Shown here one piece after another: positions 41,811 to 51,354 of a DNA stretch of 64,000 bases (position 1 is the first letter of the stretch; each line of letters opens with the position of its first letter). Under the pieces are notes generated by a model. The model was not told where the DNA came from. It was given only the letters and a program-made list of their open reading frames with translations, and did not search any database. Where the stretch lies: the NCBI GenBank assembly GCA_026461385.1, contig JAPJNB010000045.1, forward strand, positions 1 through 64,000. Reading direction: 5' to 3'. This DNA comes from Akkermansiaceae bacterium. GTDB lineage: Bacteria > Verrucomicrobiota > Verrucomicrobiia > Verrucomicrobiales > Akkermansiaceae. Both the position numbers and the translations under genes were made by a program.

Positions 41811-43724
41811 GTGAATTCTGCTTTTCAAAACCGCTGCATCGTTCTGTGCTCGCTCCTGGTGATCGTGCTCAGTGTTTTGTCGGCACGGCTTGTCCAGATT
41901 CAGTTAGTGAACCGCCAGCATTACGCGGAGAATTCGCGCAAGGCCTATCATCGCACGGAGAAATTACCGGCGATCCGCGGGATGATCGTCGACCGCCGAG
42001 AAGAGCCGATGGCGAAGAGTGTTCCGGTTTCCACGCTGTTTGTGGACAAGAATCATCTCATGGATCCCAAGCTCGCGAGTTTTGGTTTGGCGTACGAAGA
42101 GGCATCCCGTGAAGCGGGTTGGAACGAGTTGAGCGAAGCAAAAAAGGGTCGCCGCATCAATGGCTTGAGAGGTGATTTATTGATTCGCGAATCGGCGGAT
42201 TCACTCGTGCAGCGCCATTTGGACTACTCGGTTGGGATCATCGCTCGGCCGCTTGGCATGCGCCGCGATGAACTCCGTGATAAGATTCTAACTAGCAAAG
42301 GAAAATGGGTGCCGATTGCGAAAGATCTGCCTGATGATCTAGCAGAAAATTTGCGAAGGGAAATCGATGGGCGGCGCATTCAAGGGTTTGAGTTCGAAAA
42401 TTCGATCAAGCGCTGGTATTCCGCACCCAATCTCGCGACTCACTTGGTTGGTTTCACGGGTGAGGTTGAAAAGAAGGATGAGGAAGGGAAGCCTCACACT
42501 CAAGTTCTTGGATTGTTCGGAATCGAGTCAACGATGGAATCATTTCTCGCAGGGCGCGATGGCTCACGGGAACACTACCGCGACGCACGAGGTCTCGTGG
42601 TTCCTGGCAATGCGGGCAGCCTGACGCCGCCGCGTGCGGGTTTGAACGTCAAGCTCACCATCGACATGGGGATTCAGTCGATCGTCGAGGAAGAATTGAA
42701 TGCGGGTCTAACAGAGTTTCAGTCGGAGCGGGGAGCGGTGGTGTTGATGGACCCCAAGACGGGTGAGGTTTTGGCGATGGCCAGTCGCCCGCACTTCGAC
42801 CTGAACCAAAAGCAGGACATCGCGGAGAATGGTTACAACTATGCCATTCAGGCGATTTATGAACCTGGTTCGACGATTAAAATTGTAGCAACTTCCGGCG
42901 CGCTCAACGAGGGTCTAGTGACTCCACAAACGTCGATCAATTGTCACAATGGATTCTATCAGGGCAAGGGGTACGTCGTGAAGGATGATCACCCTGCAGG
43001 AACGCTCACTTTTGAAGGTGTACTCCAGAAATCCAATAACAACGGCACCTTTAGTATCGGGCGTCAGCTTGGAGCGAAGCGCTTCTACGAATACCTCCAA
43101 AGCTATGGGTTTGGCCGGAAGACTGGAATTCTGTTGAGTGGTGAAAGCTCGGGGACCGCGCGCAATACAGGCAATGAAGTCGACTTCTCGCGTGCATGCT
43201 ACGGCTACGCATCGAACGTGACCCCTCTGCAGCTTGCGTGCGCCTACTCGGTGATTGCCGGAGATGGAAACCTCAGGAAGCCGCACATCGTTCGATCCTT
43301 GATCGCGAATGACGGAACGGTGGTGGAAGATTATCCACCCGAAGTGGTTCATCAGGTTCTCAAGCCCAAGACCGCAAGTGAGATGCGAAGCGCCTTGGAA
43401 AAGGTGGTCACTGGCGGAACCGCAACCCGCGCAGCCGTTCCTGGGTTCCTCGTTGCAGGTAAGACGGGGACCGTTCAAAAGCACAATCCAAAGGGAGGCT
43501 ACTTCACGGACCGCATGATCACCTCGTTTGCAGGCATGATGCCCGCTCAAGATCCTGCCTTCGTTTGCATCGTGGTCATCGATGATCCAAGGATCCCAAG
43601 TCTCAAACATCAGGGTGGTCTGATCGCCGCTCCTATTTTCAGTAAAATCGGCAAACGAGTTGCATCGCACATGAATCTCCAACCGACCGAAACCACCAGC
43701 TCACCGATTGCCGTTACCCAATGA
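41811..43724 (+). CDS. ftsI: Septal peptidoglycan transpeptidase FtsI (PBP3)
   Basis: A GTG at 41811, three bases after ftsL, opens a 637-residue class B penicillin-binding protein. There is one N-terminal membrane helix (VLCSLLVIVLSVLSARLVQI), a dimerisation/pedestal region starting RGMIVDRREEPMAKS, and the transpeptidase domain with the SxxK motif EPGSTIKI (Ser near residue 353), SxN in QKSNNNGT, and KTG in VAGKTGTVQK. It cross-links septal peptidoglycan with FtsW (49991). It is about 50 residues longer than E. coli FtsI, mostly in the region before the catalytic domain. Its stop overlaps the murE start. Confidence 0.93.
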   Translation: MNSAFQNRCIVLCSLLVIVLSVLSARLVQIQLVNRQHYAENSRKAYHRTEKLPAIRGMIVDRREEPMAKSVPVSTLFVDKNHLMDPKLASFGLAYEEASREAGWNELSEAKKGRRINGLRGDLLIRESADSLVQRHLDYSVGIIARPLGMRRDELRDKILTSKGKWVPIAKDLPDDLAENLRREIDGRRIQGFEFENSIKRWYSAPNLATHLVGFTGEVEKKDEEGKPHTQVLGLFGIESTMESFLAGRDGSREHYRDARGLVVPGNAGSLTPPRAGLNVKLTIDMGIQSIVEEELNAGLTEFQSERGAVVLMDPKTGEVLAMASRPHFDLNQKQDIAENGYNYAIQAIYEPGSTIKIVATSGALNEGLVTPQTSINCHNGFYQGKGYVVKDDHPAGTLTFEGVLQKSNNNGTFSIGRQLGAKRFYEYLQSYGFGRKTGILLSGESSGTARNTGNEVDFSRACYGYASNVTPLQLACAYSVIAGDGNLRKPHIVRSLIANDGTVVEDYPPEVVHQVLKPKTASEMRSALEKVVTGGTATRAAVPGFLVAGKTGTVQKHNPKGGYFTDRMITSFAGMMPAQDPAFVCIVVIDDPRIPSLKHQGGLIAAPIFSKIGKRVASHMNLQPTETTSSPIAVTQ

Positions 43725-45220
43725 TTCTCCGCGATATTGTTTCTCATTTGCCTAAAGTCACGATCGCTGGATCGCTGGATTCCGAAGTGAGCGGGATTTC
43801 ATCATCGTCGCGCGAAGTTGTACCTGGCATGATATTTGCAGCGGTGCGCGGTACCAATCTCGATGGGCACCGTTTCATCGATGAGGCCATGACGGCAGGT
43901 GCCACGGTGATTCTAGCAGAAATTGCTCCCCCGCCTGACTTGGCGGCAGCGGTGACTTGGTTGCATGTACCTGACAGCCGGTTGGCGGTCGCCTTGCTTG
44001 CCTCCACCTTTGAGGGAGACCCCTGGAAAGATCTTGCGATGGTTGGGGTCACGGGGACCAATGGTAAGACCACCACCTCATTCCTGCTGCATCATCTCAT
44101 GAAGTCCGTGTGGCACCGTGCGGGTTTGTTAGGGACGATTCTTGTGGATGATGGAGAGACGGTTGAGGCGGCCAAGCATACGACCCCGGGTTCGGTCGAG
44201 CTTGCTGCGTTGTTAGGGAAGATGCGCGACCATGGCTGCCGTGGTGTGGCCATGGAAGTTTCCTCACACGGCATTCATCAGAAACGGGTCTCTGCGATCG
44301 GATTTGACGCCTGTGTGTTCACCAATCTCACCCAAGACCACCTCGACTATCATGGAACGCTCGCGGCCTATTTTAAGGCGAAAGCGGATTGGTTTCTTGA
44401 GTTGGCGGGGAATCCACTCGGAAAAAAACCGCTGGCGGTGATCAACACGGATGACGCCTATGGCTCCGAGCTGGCAGGGATGTTAGAAGGTAAAATGGCG
44501 ATCATCCGCTTTGGATTTGGCGTGCATTCTGATTTTCGGGCGAACAATTTTCGGCAGAGTGCCAAGGGGATGGAATTTGAGCTCGCGGCAAAAGGGAAAA
44601 CCTTTTTGGTGCGCTCTCCGTTGATCGGAAGGTTCAATGTTTATAATTTGTTAGGCGCGATTGCAGCGAGCGCGGCTTGTGGCATCCGTCCGCGCGATGC
44701 GGTCGCGGCGATGGCCGATACTCCACAGGTGCCGGGGCGCATGGAGAATGTTGGCAATGCAGGAGGCGCGACGGTTTTTGTCGATTATGCGCACACGCCA
44801 GATGCCTTGGAAAATGCGTGTCGCACGCTGAAGGAGCTCAATCCGCGCCGTCTCATCACGGTGTTTGGCTGCGGTGGAGATCGCGACAAAGGCAAGCGCC
44901 CGCTCATGGCGAGCGCTGCGGCACGCCACAGCGATGCTTGCGTGGTGACCTCGGACAATCCGCGGTCCGAAGACCCGCTTGAGATCATTCGTGAAATCGA
45001 ATCCGGCCTCAGGGGTAAGACGTATCGAAGCATCCCTGATCGGGCACAAGCGATTGACTTCGCGGTGCAAAACTCGCTTTCGGGCGACGTCATTCTCATC
45101 GCTGGGAAAGGCCATGAGACCACGCAGCAATTTGCCAATGAGACAATTGAGTTTGAAGATCGCAAGCATGCGAGTCGGGCTCTGCGCGAGCGCGCCCAAG
45201 TCATTGCCGACATGAGATGA
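43721..45220 (+). CDS. murE: UDP-MurNAc-tripeptide synthetase MurE
   Basis: MurE adds the third stem-peptide amino acid. The 499-residue protein has GVTGTNGKTTTS (ATP loop), the HTTPGS motif, EVSSHG, and the substrate-selecting motif DNPR within TSDNPRSEDP, which in characterised MurE enzymes marks meso-diaminopimelate specificity. This agrees with dapB in the window. The start overlaps ftsI (ATGA) and the stop overlaps murF (ATGA), so translation is coupled. Confidence 0.96.
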   Translation: MILRDIVSHLPKVTIAGSLDSEVSGISSSSREVVPGMIFAAVRGTNLDGHRFIDEAMTAGATVILAEIAPPPDLAAAVTWLHVPDSRLAVALLASTFEGDPWKDLAMVGVTGTNGKTTTSFLLHHLMKSVWHRAGLLGTILVDDGETVEAAKHTTPGSVELAALLGKMRDHGCRGVAMEVSSHGIHQKRVSAIGFDACVFTNLTQDHLDYHGTLAAYFKAKADWFLELAGNPLGKKPLAVINTDDAYGSELAGMLEGKMAIIRFGFGVHSDFRANNFRQSAKGMEFELAAKGKTFLVRSPLIGRFNVYNLLGAIAASAACGIRPRDAVAAMADTPQVPGRMENVGNAGGATVFVDYAHTPDALENACRTLKELNPRRLITVFGCGGDRDKGKRPLMASAAARHSDACVVTSDNPRSEDPLEIIREIESGLRGKTYRSIPDRAQAIDFAVQNSLSGDVILIAGKGHETTQQFANETIEFEDRKHASRALRERAQVIADMR

Positions 45221-46581
45221 AGCCGATTTCCGTTCAGCAACTCGCAGAAATCCTGGGCGCATCGATCGCCGCGGGCCGGGGCGACGTGCTGATTTCTAGT
45301 GGGGTCTCGACGGACACGCGCACGATTTCCCAAGGGTCGGCCTTTTTTGCGCTTTGTGGTGAAAACTTCGAGGGTGATGCATTCGCCGTGCAGGCGCTTG
45401 AAAAAGGCGCCGCAGTGGTGGTGGTGCGGAAATGGGAGGGAGAATCTCCGGCAAGCGCAGCGGTCATCGTGGTGCAAGACCCGCTGCTTGCGCTGCAATG
45501 CCTCGCACGCTGGTGGCGAAATCAGTTAAAGATTCCGGTCGTCGCCATCACGGGTTCTAACGGAAAAACCAGCACCAAGGATTTTACCGCAGCAGTGCTA
45601 TCTAAAAAATTTCAGGTCTCTGCCACTCGCGGAAATTTGAACAATCACATCGGCGTGCCATTGACGATTTTGGCGACCACCCTCGAGCACAGCGCGGCGG
45701 TTTGGGAAATGGGGATGAATCACCCCGGCGAGATTGCCCCGCTCGGTGAAATGGCTCAGCCGCACTGCGGAATCATCACGAACATCGGCAGCGCGCACAT
45801 TGAGTTTTTTGGGACGCGTGAGGGAATCGCAGAGGAAAAAGGCATGCTCGCACGCGCGCTGCCGTTAGATGGCGTGCTATTTCTTCCTGCGAACGATGAA
45901 TTTCATGATTACCTGCGGCAGCAGACGCGTGCGTCATGCATCGACGTGGGTGGGGCTCTGAGTCCCGTGCGGGCGGAAAACTTGCGGCTTGAGGTCGGTG
46001 GCGCTTCGTTTCGTCTCGTCATCGATGGCGCGGAGTCGGCGGAGGTTTCACTTCCCGTGCCCGGACGTCACATGGTGGTCAATGCCTTGCTTGCTGCGGC
46101 AGTCGGCTGGAAACTTGGTATCTCGCCGGTGGAAATCGCTGATGCACTTTCGAACGCAATTCTAACAGTCGGTCGGTTAGGTCGCTATGATTGTCGTGGT
46201 ATCACCATCATCGACGATACCTACAATGCCAATCCAGAATCGATGGCAGCGGCGATTGAAACGCTGTTAGATTCGCCGGTGGTCGATGGGTCTCGGCGCG
46301 TGATTGTCCTTGGGCGGATGGGTGAGCTTGGTGGCCATGCACCGATGGCGCACCTTCACGTCGGAGCACTTGCAGCGCAGCGCAATCTAACGGTTGTCGC
46401 GGTGGGGGAGGGCGCCGAGGGGATTGCCGAGGGCGCTGGCCATGCACCCTATTTTTCTGATTCTGACGAGGCGGCTAAGTGGTTAGCCCGTGAAGCAAAA
46501 CCTGGCGATGTGGTTTTATTCAAAGGCAGTCGCTCCGCTAAAATTGAACGCGTCATGAACGCTGCATTTCCTCAAAACTGA
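45217..46581 (+). CDS. murF: UDP-MurNAc-pentapeptide synthetase MurF
   Basis: MurF ligates D-Ala-D-Ala to the UDP-MurNAc-tripeptide. The 454-residue protein shows AITGSNGKTSTKDF (P loop), NLNNHIGVPLTIL, EMGMNHPGEI, NIGSAHIEFFG, and IIDDTYNANPESM. Length and motifs are standard. It is coupled to murE upstream, and its TGA shares a base with the mraY ATG. It contains two TCTAACAG-type words close together (46161 and 46264). Confidence 0.96.
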   Translation: MKPISVQQLAEILGASIAAGRGDVLISSGVSTDTRTISQGSAFFALCGENFEGDAFAVQALEKGAAVVVVRKWEGESPASAAVIVVQDPLLALQCLARWWRNQLKIPVVAITGSNGKTSTKDFTAAVLSKKFQVSATRGNLNNHIGVPLTILATTLEHSAAVWEMGMNHPGEIAPLGEMAQPHCGIITNIGSAHIEFFGTREGIAEEKGMLARALPLDGVLFLPANDEFHDYLRQQTRASCIDVGGALSPVRAENLRLEVGGASFRLVIDGAESAEVSLPVPGRHMVVNALLAAAVGWKLGISPVEIADALSNAILTVGRLGRYDCRGITIIDDTYNANPESMAAAIETLLDSPVVDGSRRVIVLGRMGELGGHAPMAHLHVGALAAQRNLTVVAVGEGAEGIAEGAGHAPYFSDSDEAAKWLAREAKPGDVVLFKGSRSAKIERVMNAAFPQN

Positions 46582-47795
46582 TGCTACCCGCACTCTACGA
46601 TTTCTGGTACCAAGCCTTCGATGCTGAACGCGCATCTGGCCACCACGCTTGGGCGCATGCGTTTTCGTTTTTGAATCTTTTTCAATACATCACCTTTCGT
46701 GCGGCCAGTGCGGGCTTGCTGGCGTTCATCCTCTCGGTGATCGCTGGGCCACGGGTGATTCGCCGCTTGATTTCACTCAAAGTGGGTCAACCGATCCGCA
46801 CGGCTGCAGAGGTCCACAAACTGGCGGAACTTCATGGCGGAAAAATCGGCACGCCGACGATGGGCGGGGTCCTCATCATCGGCGCGGTTCTTGTGGCAAC
46901 GTTCATTTGTGCGCGTCCGTTCAATCCGTTTGTCGCGGTCTGCGCCTGCACCATGGCGGCGTGCGGCTTGCTTGGATTTTGTGATGATTTCAAGAAGGTG
47001 AAGGAAAAAAAATCCGATGGTATCAGCAGTCGCCAAAAAATGGGATGGCAGTTGGTGATCGCATTGGTTGCTGCGTGTTTCTTATATTTTAAAAAAGAGA
47101 TTTCGGGGTTTGGTGCATCGCCCCAGCAGATTGCGGATGGGTTGGCGGGTTATCGGTTAGGAGAAAAACCGTTAGGCATTGGGGCGATTTGCTTTCCGCT
47201 GTTTAAGGTCGGCTTAATCGATCTGCATTGGATGATTATTCCATTTTTCGCGCTGGTGATTGTTGGGTGTTCCAACGCCGTGAATCTCACGGATGGGTTG
47301 GATGGATTGGCGGCGGGAACGACGATCAGTGTGGCACTTTCGTATGCGTTCATCGCTTATCTCGCAGGTCATTTTTTCATGGCCACCGAGTACTTGGTGA
47401 TTCCACACAACCGCTTCATCGGCGAGTTGGCGGTGTTTTTGATGGCCTTGGTGGGGGCTTGCTTTGGCTTCCTGTGGTTCAACTGCCATCCGGCCAAGGT
47501 GTTCATGGGAGACACTGGCTCTTTGGCGATTGGTGGTGCGCTCGGTACGGCGGCGATTTGCACCAAGCAGGAACTCTTGCTTGTCATCATCGGTGGTGTT
47601 TTTGTAATGGAAGCGATGTCGGTGATCCTGCAGGTCGGAAGCTTTAAGCTGAGGAAAAAGCGGATCTTCAAGATGGCGCCGATCCACCATCATTTTGAGT
47701 TGTTAGGTTGGCATGAAAACCAAGTGATTATTCGGTTTTGGATCATTTCGATCATGCTGGCGCTCTTCGGTCTCGCTCTGCTCAAGATTGCATAG
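46581..47795 (+). CDS. mraY: Phospho-MurNAc-pentapeptide transferase MraY
   Basis: MraY transfers phospho-MurNAc-pentapeptide to undecaprenyl phosphate, making lipid I at the inner membrane. Motifs: GGKIGTPTMGGVLII, the Asp-rich CDDFKKV, NAVNLTDGLDGLA, GDTGSLAIGG, and FKMAPIHHHFE. About ten helices are expected. At 404 residues it is longer than the E. coli enzyme (360); the excess is an N-terminal part and an insert between helices, as in several Gram-negative phyla outside Proteobacteria. It overlaps murF by one base and is followed three bases later by murD. Confidence 0.96.
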   Translation: MLPALYDFWYQAFDAERASGHHAWAHAFSFLNLFQYITFRAASAGLLAFILSVIAGPRVIRRLISLKVGQPIRTAAEVHKLAELHGGKIGTPTMGGVLIIGAVLVATFICARPFNPFVAVCACTMAACGLLGFCDDFKKVKEKKSDGISSRQKMGWQLVIALVAACFLYFKKEISGFGASPQQIADGLAGYRLGEKPLGIGAICFPLFKVGLIDLHWMIIPFFALVIVGCSNAVNLTDGLDGLAAGTTISVALSYAFIAYLAGHFFMATEYLVIPHNRFIGELAVFLMALVGACFGFLWFNCHPAKVFMGDTGSLAIGGALGTAAICTKQELLLVIIGGVFVMEAMSVILQVGSFKLRKKRIFKMAPIHHHFELLGWHENQVIIRFWIISIMLALFGLALLKIA

Positions 47796-47798
47796 AAC

Positions 47799-49109
47799 AT
47801 GAATCTCACTGGAAAACACATTGCCATTCTCGGCGTAGGGCGCAGCGGTCGTGCGGCTGCGGCGCTTGCGCTGCGTGAGGGTGCGCGCGTGTCTGCGTGG
47901 GATGCCGCCGATGCCGCAGCATTTGATGGCATGCCGGTCGGCGTCGAGATCCATCCCAATGCCACTGAGGCCGAGGGGCATGAGTTGGTGGCCGACTTGG
48001 TGGTGGTGAGTCCGGGCATTGATACTTTTGGCTCTTACGTGGCCGCATTTTCGCAGCATGCGGGTGAGGTGATCGGCGAGGTGGAATTTGCCTCGCGGTT
48101 CTATCAGGGGCAGATTGTTGGGATCACGGGGACGAATGGCAAAACCACGACGACTGAGCTGATCGAGCGGATTCTCTCTCATGCGGCCCTCGGCGGCACG
48201 GCGTGTGGCAACTACGGCGTGCCGTTTGCGGAGGTGGTTCTGCAAGCGAATCCACCGGCCACGGTCGCCTTGGAGCTTAGCTCATTTCAGTTAGAGACCA
48301 TCCGAACCTTGCGGCCCGTTGTCGCAGTTTGGCTGAATTTTGCGCCAGACCACATGGATCGCTATCCAAGCATCGACGCCTATCGGGCGGCCAAGTTGCG
48401 GATTTTTGAAAACCAGACGTCGGCGGATGTTGCGGTGGTGCGGTGTGGCGAGGAGCTTCCTCGATTGGCGGCGAGAGTTGTCACCTTTTCGACGACCAAT
48501 CGTGCGGCGGACTGGTATTCCGAGGGGCACGTGATCCTTCATGGTGGTGAGGTTTGCTTGGATATGGATCACGACACCAGCTTGCGCGGTCTCCACAATG
48601 CGGAGAATGCCATGGCTGCGTTTGGTGCCTGTCAGGCATTGGGAGTCTCCCTCTTGATGATGCGGGAGGCGCTGAGTGGTTATGCGCCACCGCCTCACCG
48701 ATGCGAGCTGATCCGGACGCTGGACGGTGTCGAGTATCTCAACGATTCCAAGGCGACCAATCTTCATGCGTTGGAAAGTGCGCTTCGCTCTCAGACCCGG
48801 CCGGTGATCCTCATCGCTGGAGGCAAGGAAAAAGGCTTGGACTACGGGCCCTTGGTTCCGCTTCTCGTCGAAAAGGCCAAGGCCGTGGTCACCTTCGGCC
48901 AGATTGCTCGCCCACTGGCGGATCTTTTTTCCCAAGTCGTCCATTGTGAAGCCGTGATGGACTTGTCCGCTGCGGTGGCGACTGCCCGTAGCCTCGCGCC
49001 GCGCGGGTCGACAGTTCTTCTCTCACCGGGGACCTCGTCCTTCGACCAGTTCACTGGATACGAGCAGCGAGGAAATGCTTTCCGAGACCTTGTTCATCAA
49101 CTCAGATAA
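47799..49109 (+). CDS. murD: UDP-MurNAc-L-alanine:D-glutamate ligase MurD
   Basis: MurD adds D-glutamate to UDP-MurNAc-L-Ala. The 436-residue protein has an N-terminal Rossmann domain (IAILGVGRSGRAAA), GITGTNGKTTTTEL (P loop), ALELSSFQLE, NFAPDHMDRY, EYLNDSKATNLHAL, and SPGTSSFDQFTGYEQRG at the C terminus. All are family hallmarks. It sits between mraY and a LysM gene, with short gaps on both sides. Confidence 0.96.
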   Translation: MNLTGKHIAILGVGRSGRAAAALALREGARVSAWDAADAAAFDGMPVGVEIHPNATEAEGHELVADLVVVSPGIDTFGSYVAAFSQHAGEVIGEVEFASRFYQGQIVGITGTNGKTTTTELIERILSHAALGGTACGNYGVPFAEVVLQANPPATVALELSSFQLETIRTLRPVVAVWLNFAPDHMDRYPSIDAYRAAKLRIFENQTSADVAVVRCGEELPRLAARVVTFSTTNRAADWYSEGHVILHGGEVCLDMDHDTSLRGLHNAENAMAAFGACQALGVSLLMMREALSGYAPPPHRCELIRTLDGVEYLNDSKATNLHALESALRSQTRPVILIAGGKEKGLDYGPLVPLLVEKAKAVVTFGQIARPLADLFSQVVHCEAVMDLSAAVATARSLAPRGSTVLLSPGTSSFDQFTGYEQRGNAFRDLVHQLR

Positions 49110-49114
49110 TCGCC

Positions 49115-49969
49115 ATGAAATACCAAGCCCTACCTGTCAAACGCCGCCCCGTTCCCAAGGGAATCCTGAAGCGCCTTCATGCCATCACCCGCAGCCGAAA
49201 GCAACGGGTCGCAGCGACGGCCGAAATGGATGGAGACGATGGTGGATCGAAAATCTCGCGAGCGCTGACGATCATTTTCCTGATTCACATCGTGGCGATC
49301 GGAGGGATCTTTGTGCATCAGAAGTTTTTGGACAGCCGGATGCCGGTCTTGGAAATTGGCAAGGCGGACAAAAAATCTAACACTGGCAAGGGCGCGTCGG
49401 CTGCGGCACCGGTTGTGTCCGAACTGCCGAGGTTTGCCGCTGGGGAAAAGCACCCGTACTTTGTGAGGCAGGGGGACAACTACACCCGCATCGCGATGGC
49501 GGCGGGTGTTGAGGAAAACGACCTCCGGGCGATGAACCAGAATGTCGAGATCGTGCCTGGCCTGATGTTGAAGATCCCACCCAAACGCATTGTTGCAACT
49601 GAGCCACCTGAAGTGGTCGCCATGCGCAGTCAAGAGGTGCCGGATCAAAATCGTGGACTCGTGGAGGCGGTGCCCGCAAGTGTGAGCGGAGCCCCACGAG
49701 CACAAGTGGTTCCTGTGGCGGCCAAGGTGGATGCCAAGCCCGTCGCGAAGACTGCCAACAAGCCGGATGCCAAGACTACCACCAAGTCAGTCGTGAAGCG
49801 CCCGGAGACGATTTCTAAAGGGTCTGCAAAAACCTATTTGGTAAAAAGTGGTGACAACCTCACGCGCATCGCGAGCAGACATAGTGTCAAACAGGATGCA
49901 CTCATGAAGGCCAATGGCATCACCGATCCCGGAAAGATTCGGATTGGCATGAGCCTCGTGATTCCCTAA
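49115..49969 (+). CDS. Membrane-anchored protein with two LysM domains, inside the dcw cluster
   Basis: The 284-residue protein has a basic cytoplasmic N terminus of about 50 residues, one transmembrane helix (ALTIIFLIHIVAIGGIFVHQ), a first LysM at about 109-152 (YFVRQGDNYTRIAMAAGV...), a Lys/Ala/Thr-rich linker, and a second LysM at the C terminus (YLVKSGDNLTRIASRHSV..GMSLVIP). LysM binds GlcNAc-containing glycans, here surely peptidoglycan in the periplasm. It is 6 bp after murD and 22 bp before ftsW. In many bacteria ftsW follows murD directly, so this is an extra component, possibly a divisome factor that tethers FtsW/FtsI to the wall (inference). Confidence 0.82.
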   Translation: MKYQALPVKRRPVPKGILKRLHAITRSRKQRVAATAEMDGDDGGSKISRALTIIFLIHIVAIGGIFVHQKFLDSRMPVLEIGKADKKSNTGKGASAAAPVVSELPRFAAGEKHPYFVRQGDNYTRIAMAAGVEENDLRAMNQNVEIVPGLMLKIPPKRIVATEPPEVVAMRSQEVPDQNRGLVEAVPASVSGAPRAQVVPVAAKVDAKPVAKTANKPDAKTTTKSVVKRPETISKGSAKTYLVKSGDNLTRIASRHSVKQDALMKANGITDPGKIRIGMSLVIP

Positions 49970-49990
49970 CTCATTTTCAGCCTTTTCCGA

Positions 49991-51136
49991 ATGCTCCGCC
50001 ATTGTTCCATCATTGTTTGTACTGCGGTTTCGGTGCTTGTCGTGCTAGGGCTGGTCATGCTCACGAGCACGGGTGCATGGGTGAAAGGATTTGACGAGTA
50101 CCATTTTTTGTACCGCCAACTGGAGATGTTAGGGGTTGGTCTCATAGCGGCGTTTGTCGCGGCCATGTACCCATTGGAATCCTTGCGGCGTTGGTCGCCT
50201 TGGCTTCTCGGGATTGCCTGTGTGGCGCTTGTCCTGTGCTACGTGCCGGGGATTTCTGAGCCTCAATATGGGTCGAACCGCTGGATCAAATTTCCAGTGA
50301 TCGGGCAGTTCCAGCCGTCAGAGGCAGCCAAGATTGTGATCATGCTGTCGCTGGCCACATGGTTTGCGAGGTGGCAGACGGAGGTTCATACGTTTTGGCG
50401 CGGCTTCGTCCTTCCAGGGGCGATCGCAGGCTTGCCGATTCTTTTAATCGCGGGCGAGACCGATGTGGGCACGGCGCTTTCGCTTTCGATGGCGGTGGGA
50501 GCTGTTTTTTTCTGTGTGGGCACGCGGTTGGTTTACATGGTGCCGACGGCTGTCCTTCTCGGTAGCGGTGCGGTCTACTACATCTTGCATGATGGGGTCC
50601 GCCGGAGCCGGATTGATGCGTGGTTGGATTTGGAAAACCCGATTCATCAACTTGATAAGGGGATGCAGCAGTGGCGGGCTTTGCTGGCGCTTGGAAATGG
50701 TGGGCCATGGGGAGTCGGGCTTGGAAATGGCGTGGAAAAATTTGGGACCCTAACATTTGCTCACATTGACTTTATTTTTCCAGTGATCGGTGAGGAGCTT
50801 GGTTTACCCTTCACGATGGGGGTGGTCATGTGCTACGTGCTCATCGCCGTGGGTGGTTGCGGGATTGCACTGCAAGCGAACAACATTTTTCACCGCTGCT
50901 TGGCCCTCGGGATCACTTGCGTGATTGTATTGCCAGCGATTCAAAACATCGGCGTGACCACGGCGTTGTTACCGAACGATGGATTGCCATTACCCTTTGT
51001 AAGCTATGGCGGGACAAGCTTGGTATTCAGCCTTGCGGCGGTCGGAATGCTGGTCGGCATCCACCGGAAATCGCAACTTCGCGCGGCTCAGGAATTTCCT
51101 CTCACTCGCCAAACCCGACTTGCGGTCCGCCTGTGA
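49991..51136 (+). CDS. ftsW: Septal peptidoglycan polymerase FtsW
   Basis: FtsW is the SEDS-family glycosyltransferase that polymerises lipid II at the septum with FtsI. The 381-residue protein has about ten helices and the SEDS signatures NRWIKFPVIGQFQPSEAAK, the KGMQQWRALLALGNGGPWGVGLGNGVEK loop, AHIDFIFPVIGEELG, and PFVSYGGTSLVFSLAAVG. It is the last dcw gene here: murG, murC, ftsQ, ftsA and ftsZ do not follow, so they must lie elsewhere. Confidence 0.95.
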   Translation: MLRHCSIIVCTAVSVLVVLGLVMLTSTGAWVKGFDEYHFLYRQLEMLGVGLIAAFVAAMYPLESLRRWSPWLLGIACVALVLCYVPGISEPQYGSNRWIKFPVIGQFQPSEAAKIVIMLSLATWFARWQTEVHTFWRGFVLPGAIAGLPILLIAGETDVGTALSLSMAVGAVFFCVGTRLVYMVPTAVLLGSGAVYYILHDGVRRSRIDAWLDLENPIHQLDKGMQQWRALLALGNGGPWGVGLGNGVEKFGTLTFAHIDFIFPVIGEELGLPFTMGVVMCYVLIAVGGCGIALQANNIFHRCLALGITCVIVLPAIQNIGVTTALLPNDGLPLPFVSYGGTSLVFSLAAVGMLVGIHRKSQLRAAQEFPLTRQTRLAVRL

Positions 51137-51354
51137 GCAAGGTCTCGCTGGTGGTGCTTGGTCAATGGATGGTCATAGTCACTACATTATGACTCGGATT
51201 GGCAGATTATTTCGGCAGAAGCCGAAAATTGCCGATTCTTGCGATGTGGCTGGTTGACAATGCGGGGTCGGCTTGAGCAGTCTGGCGAGGTTGCAGCGAC
51301 GTTTGCGGTTTGTCTGCAACATCCATAAATCCAAATCCAAGGACTTAAAGACCC
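51137..51354 (+). other. Intergenic region before pilB, with hairpins and one GGCTGGTTG
   Basis: No gene is seen in these 218 bases. TTTCGGC-AGAA-GCCGAAA (51210-51227) is a perfect hairpin inside an outer GGCA/TGCC stem (51201/51230). It is followed by GGCTGGTTG (51248-51256) flanked by TGT/ACA and enclosed by GCCGA/TCGGC (51231/51268). The order, hairpin then GGCTGGTTG loop, recalls the array before rsmH, but the first loop is AGAA rather than CGGGAC and spacing is shorter. It may be a distant relative or chance; it could also serve as the ftsW/pilB transcript boundary. Confidence 0.35.
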
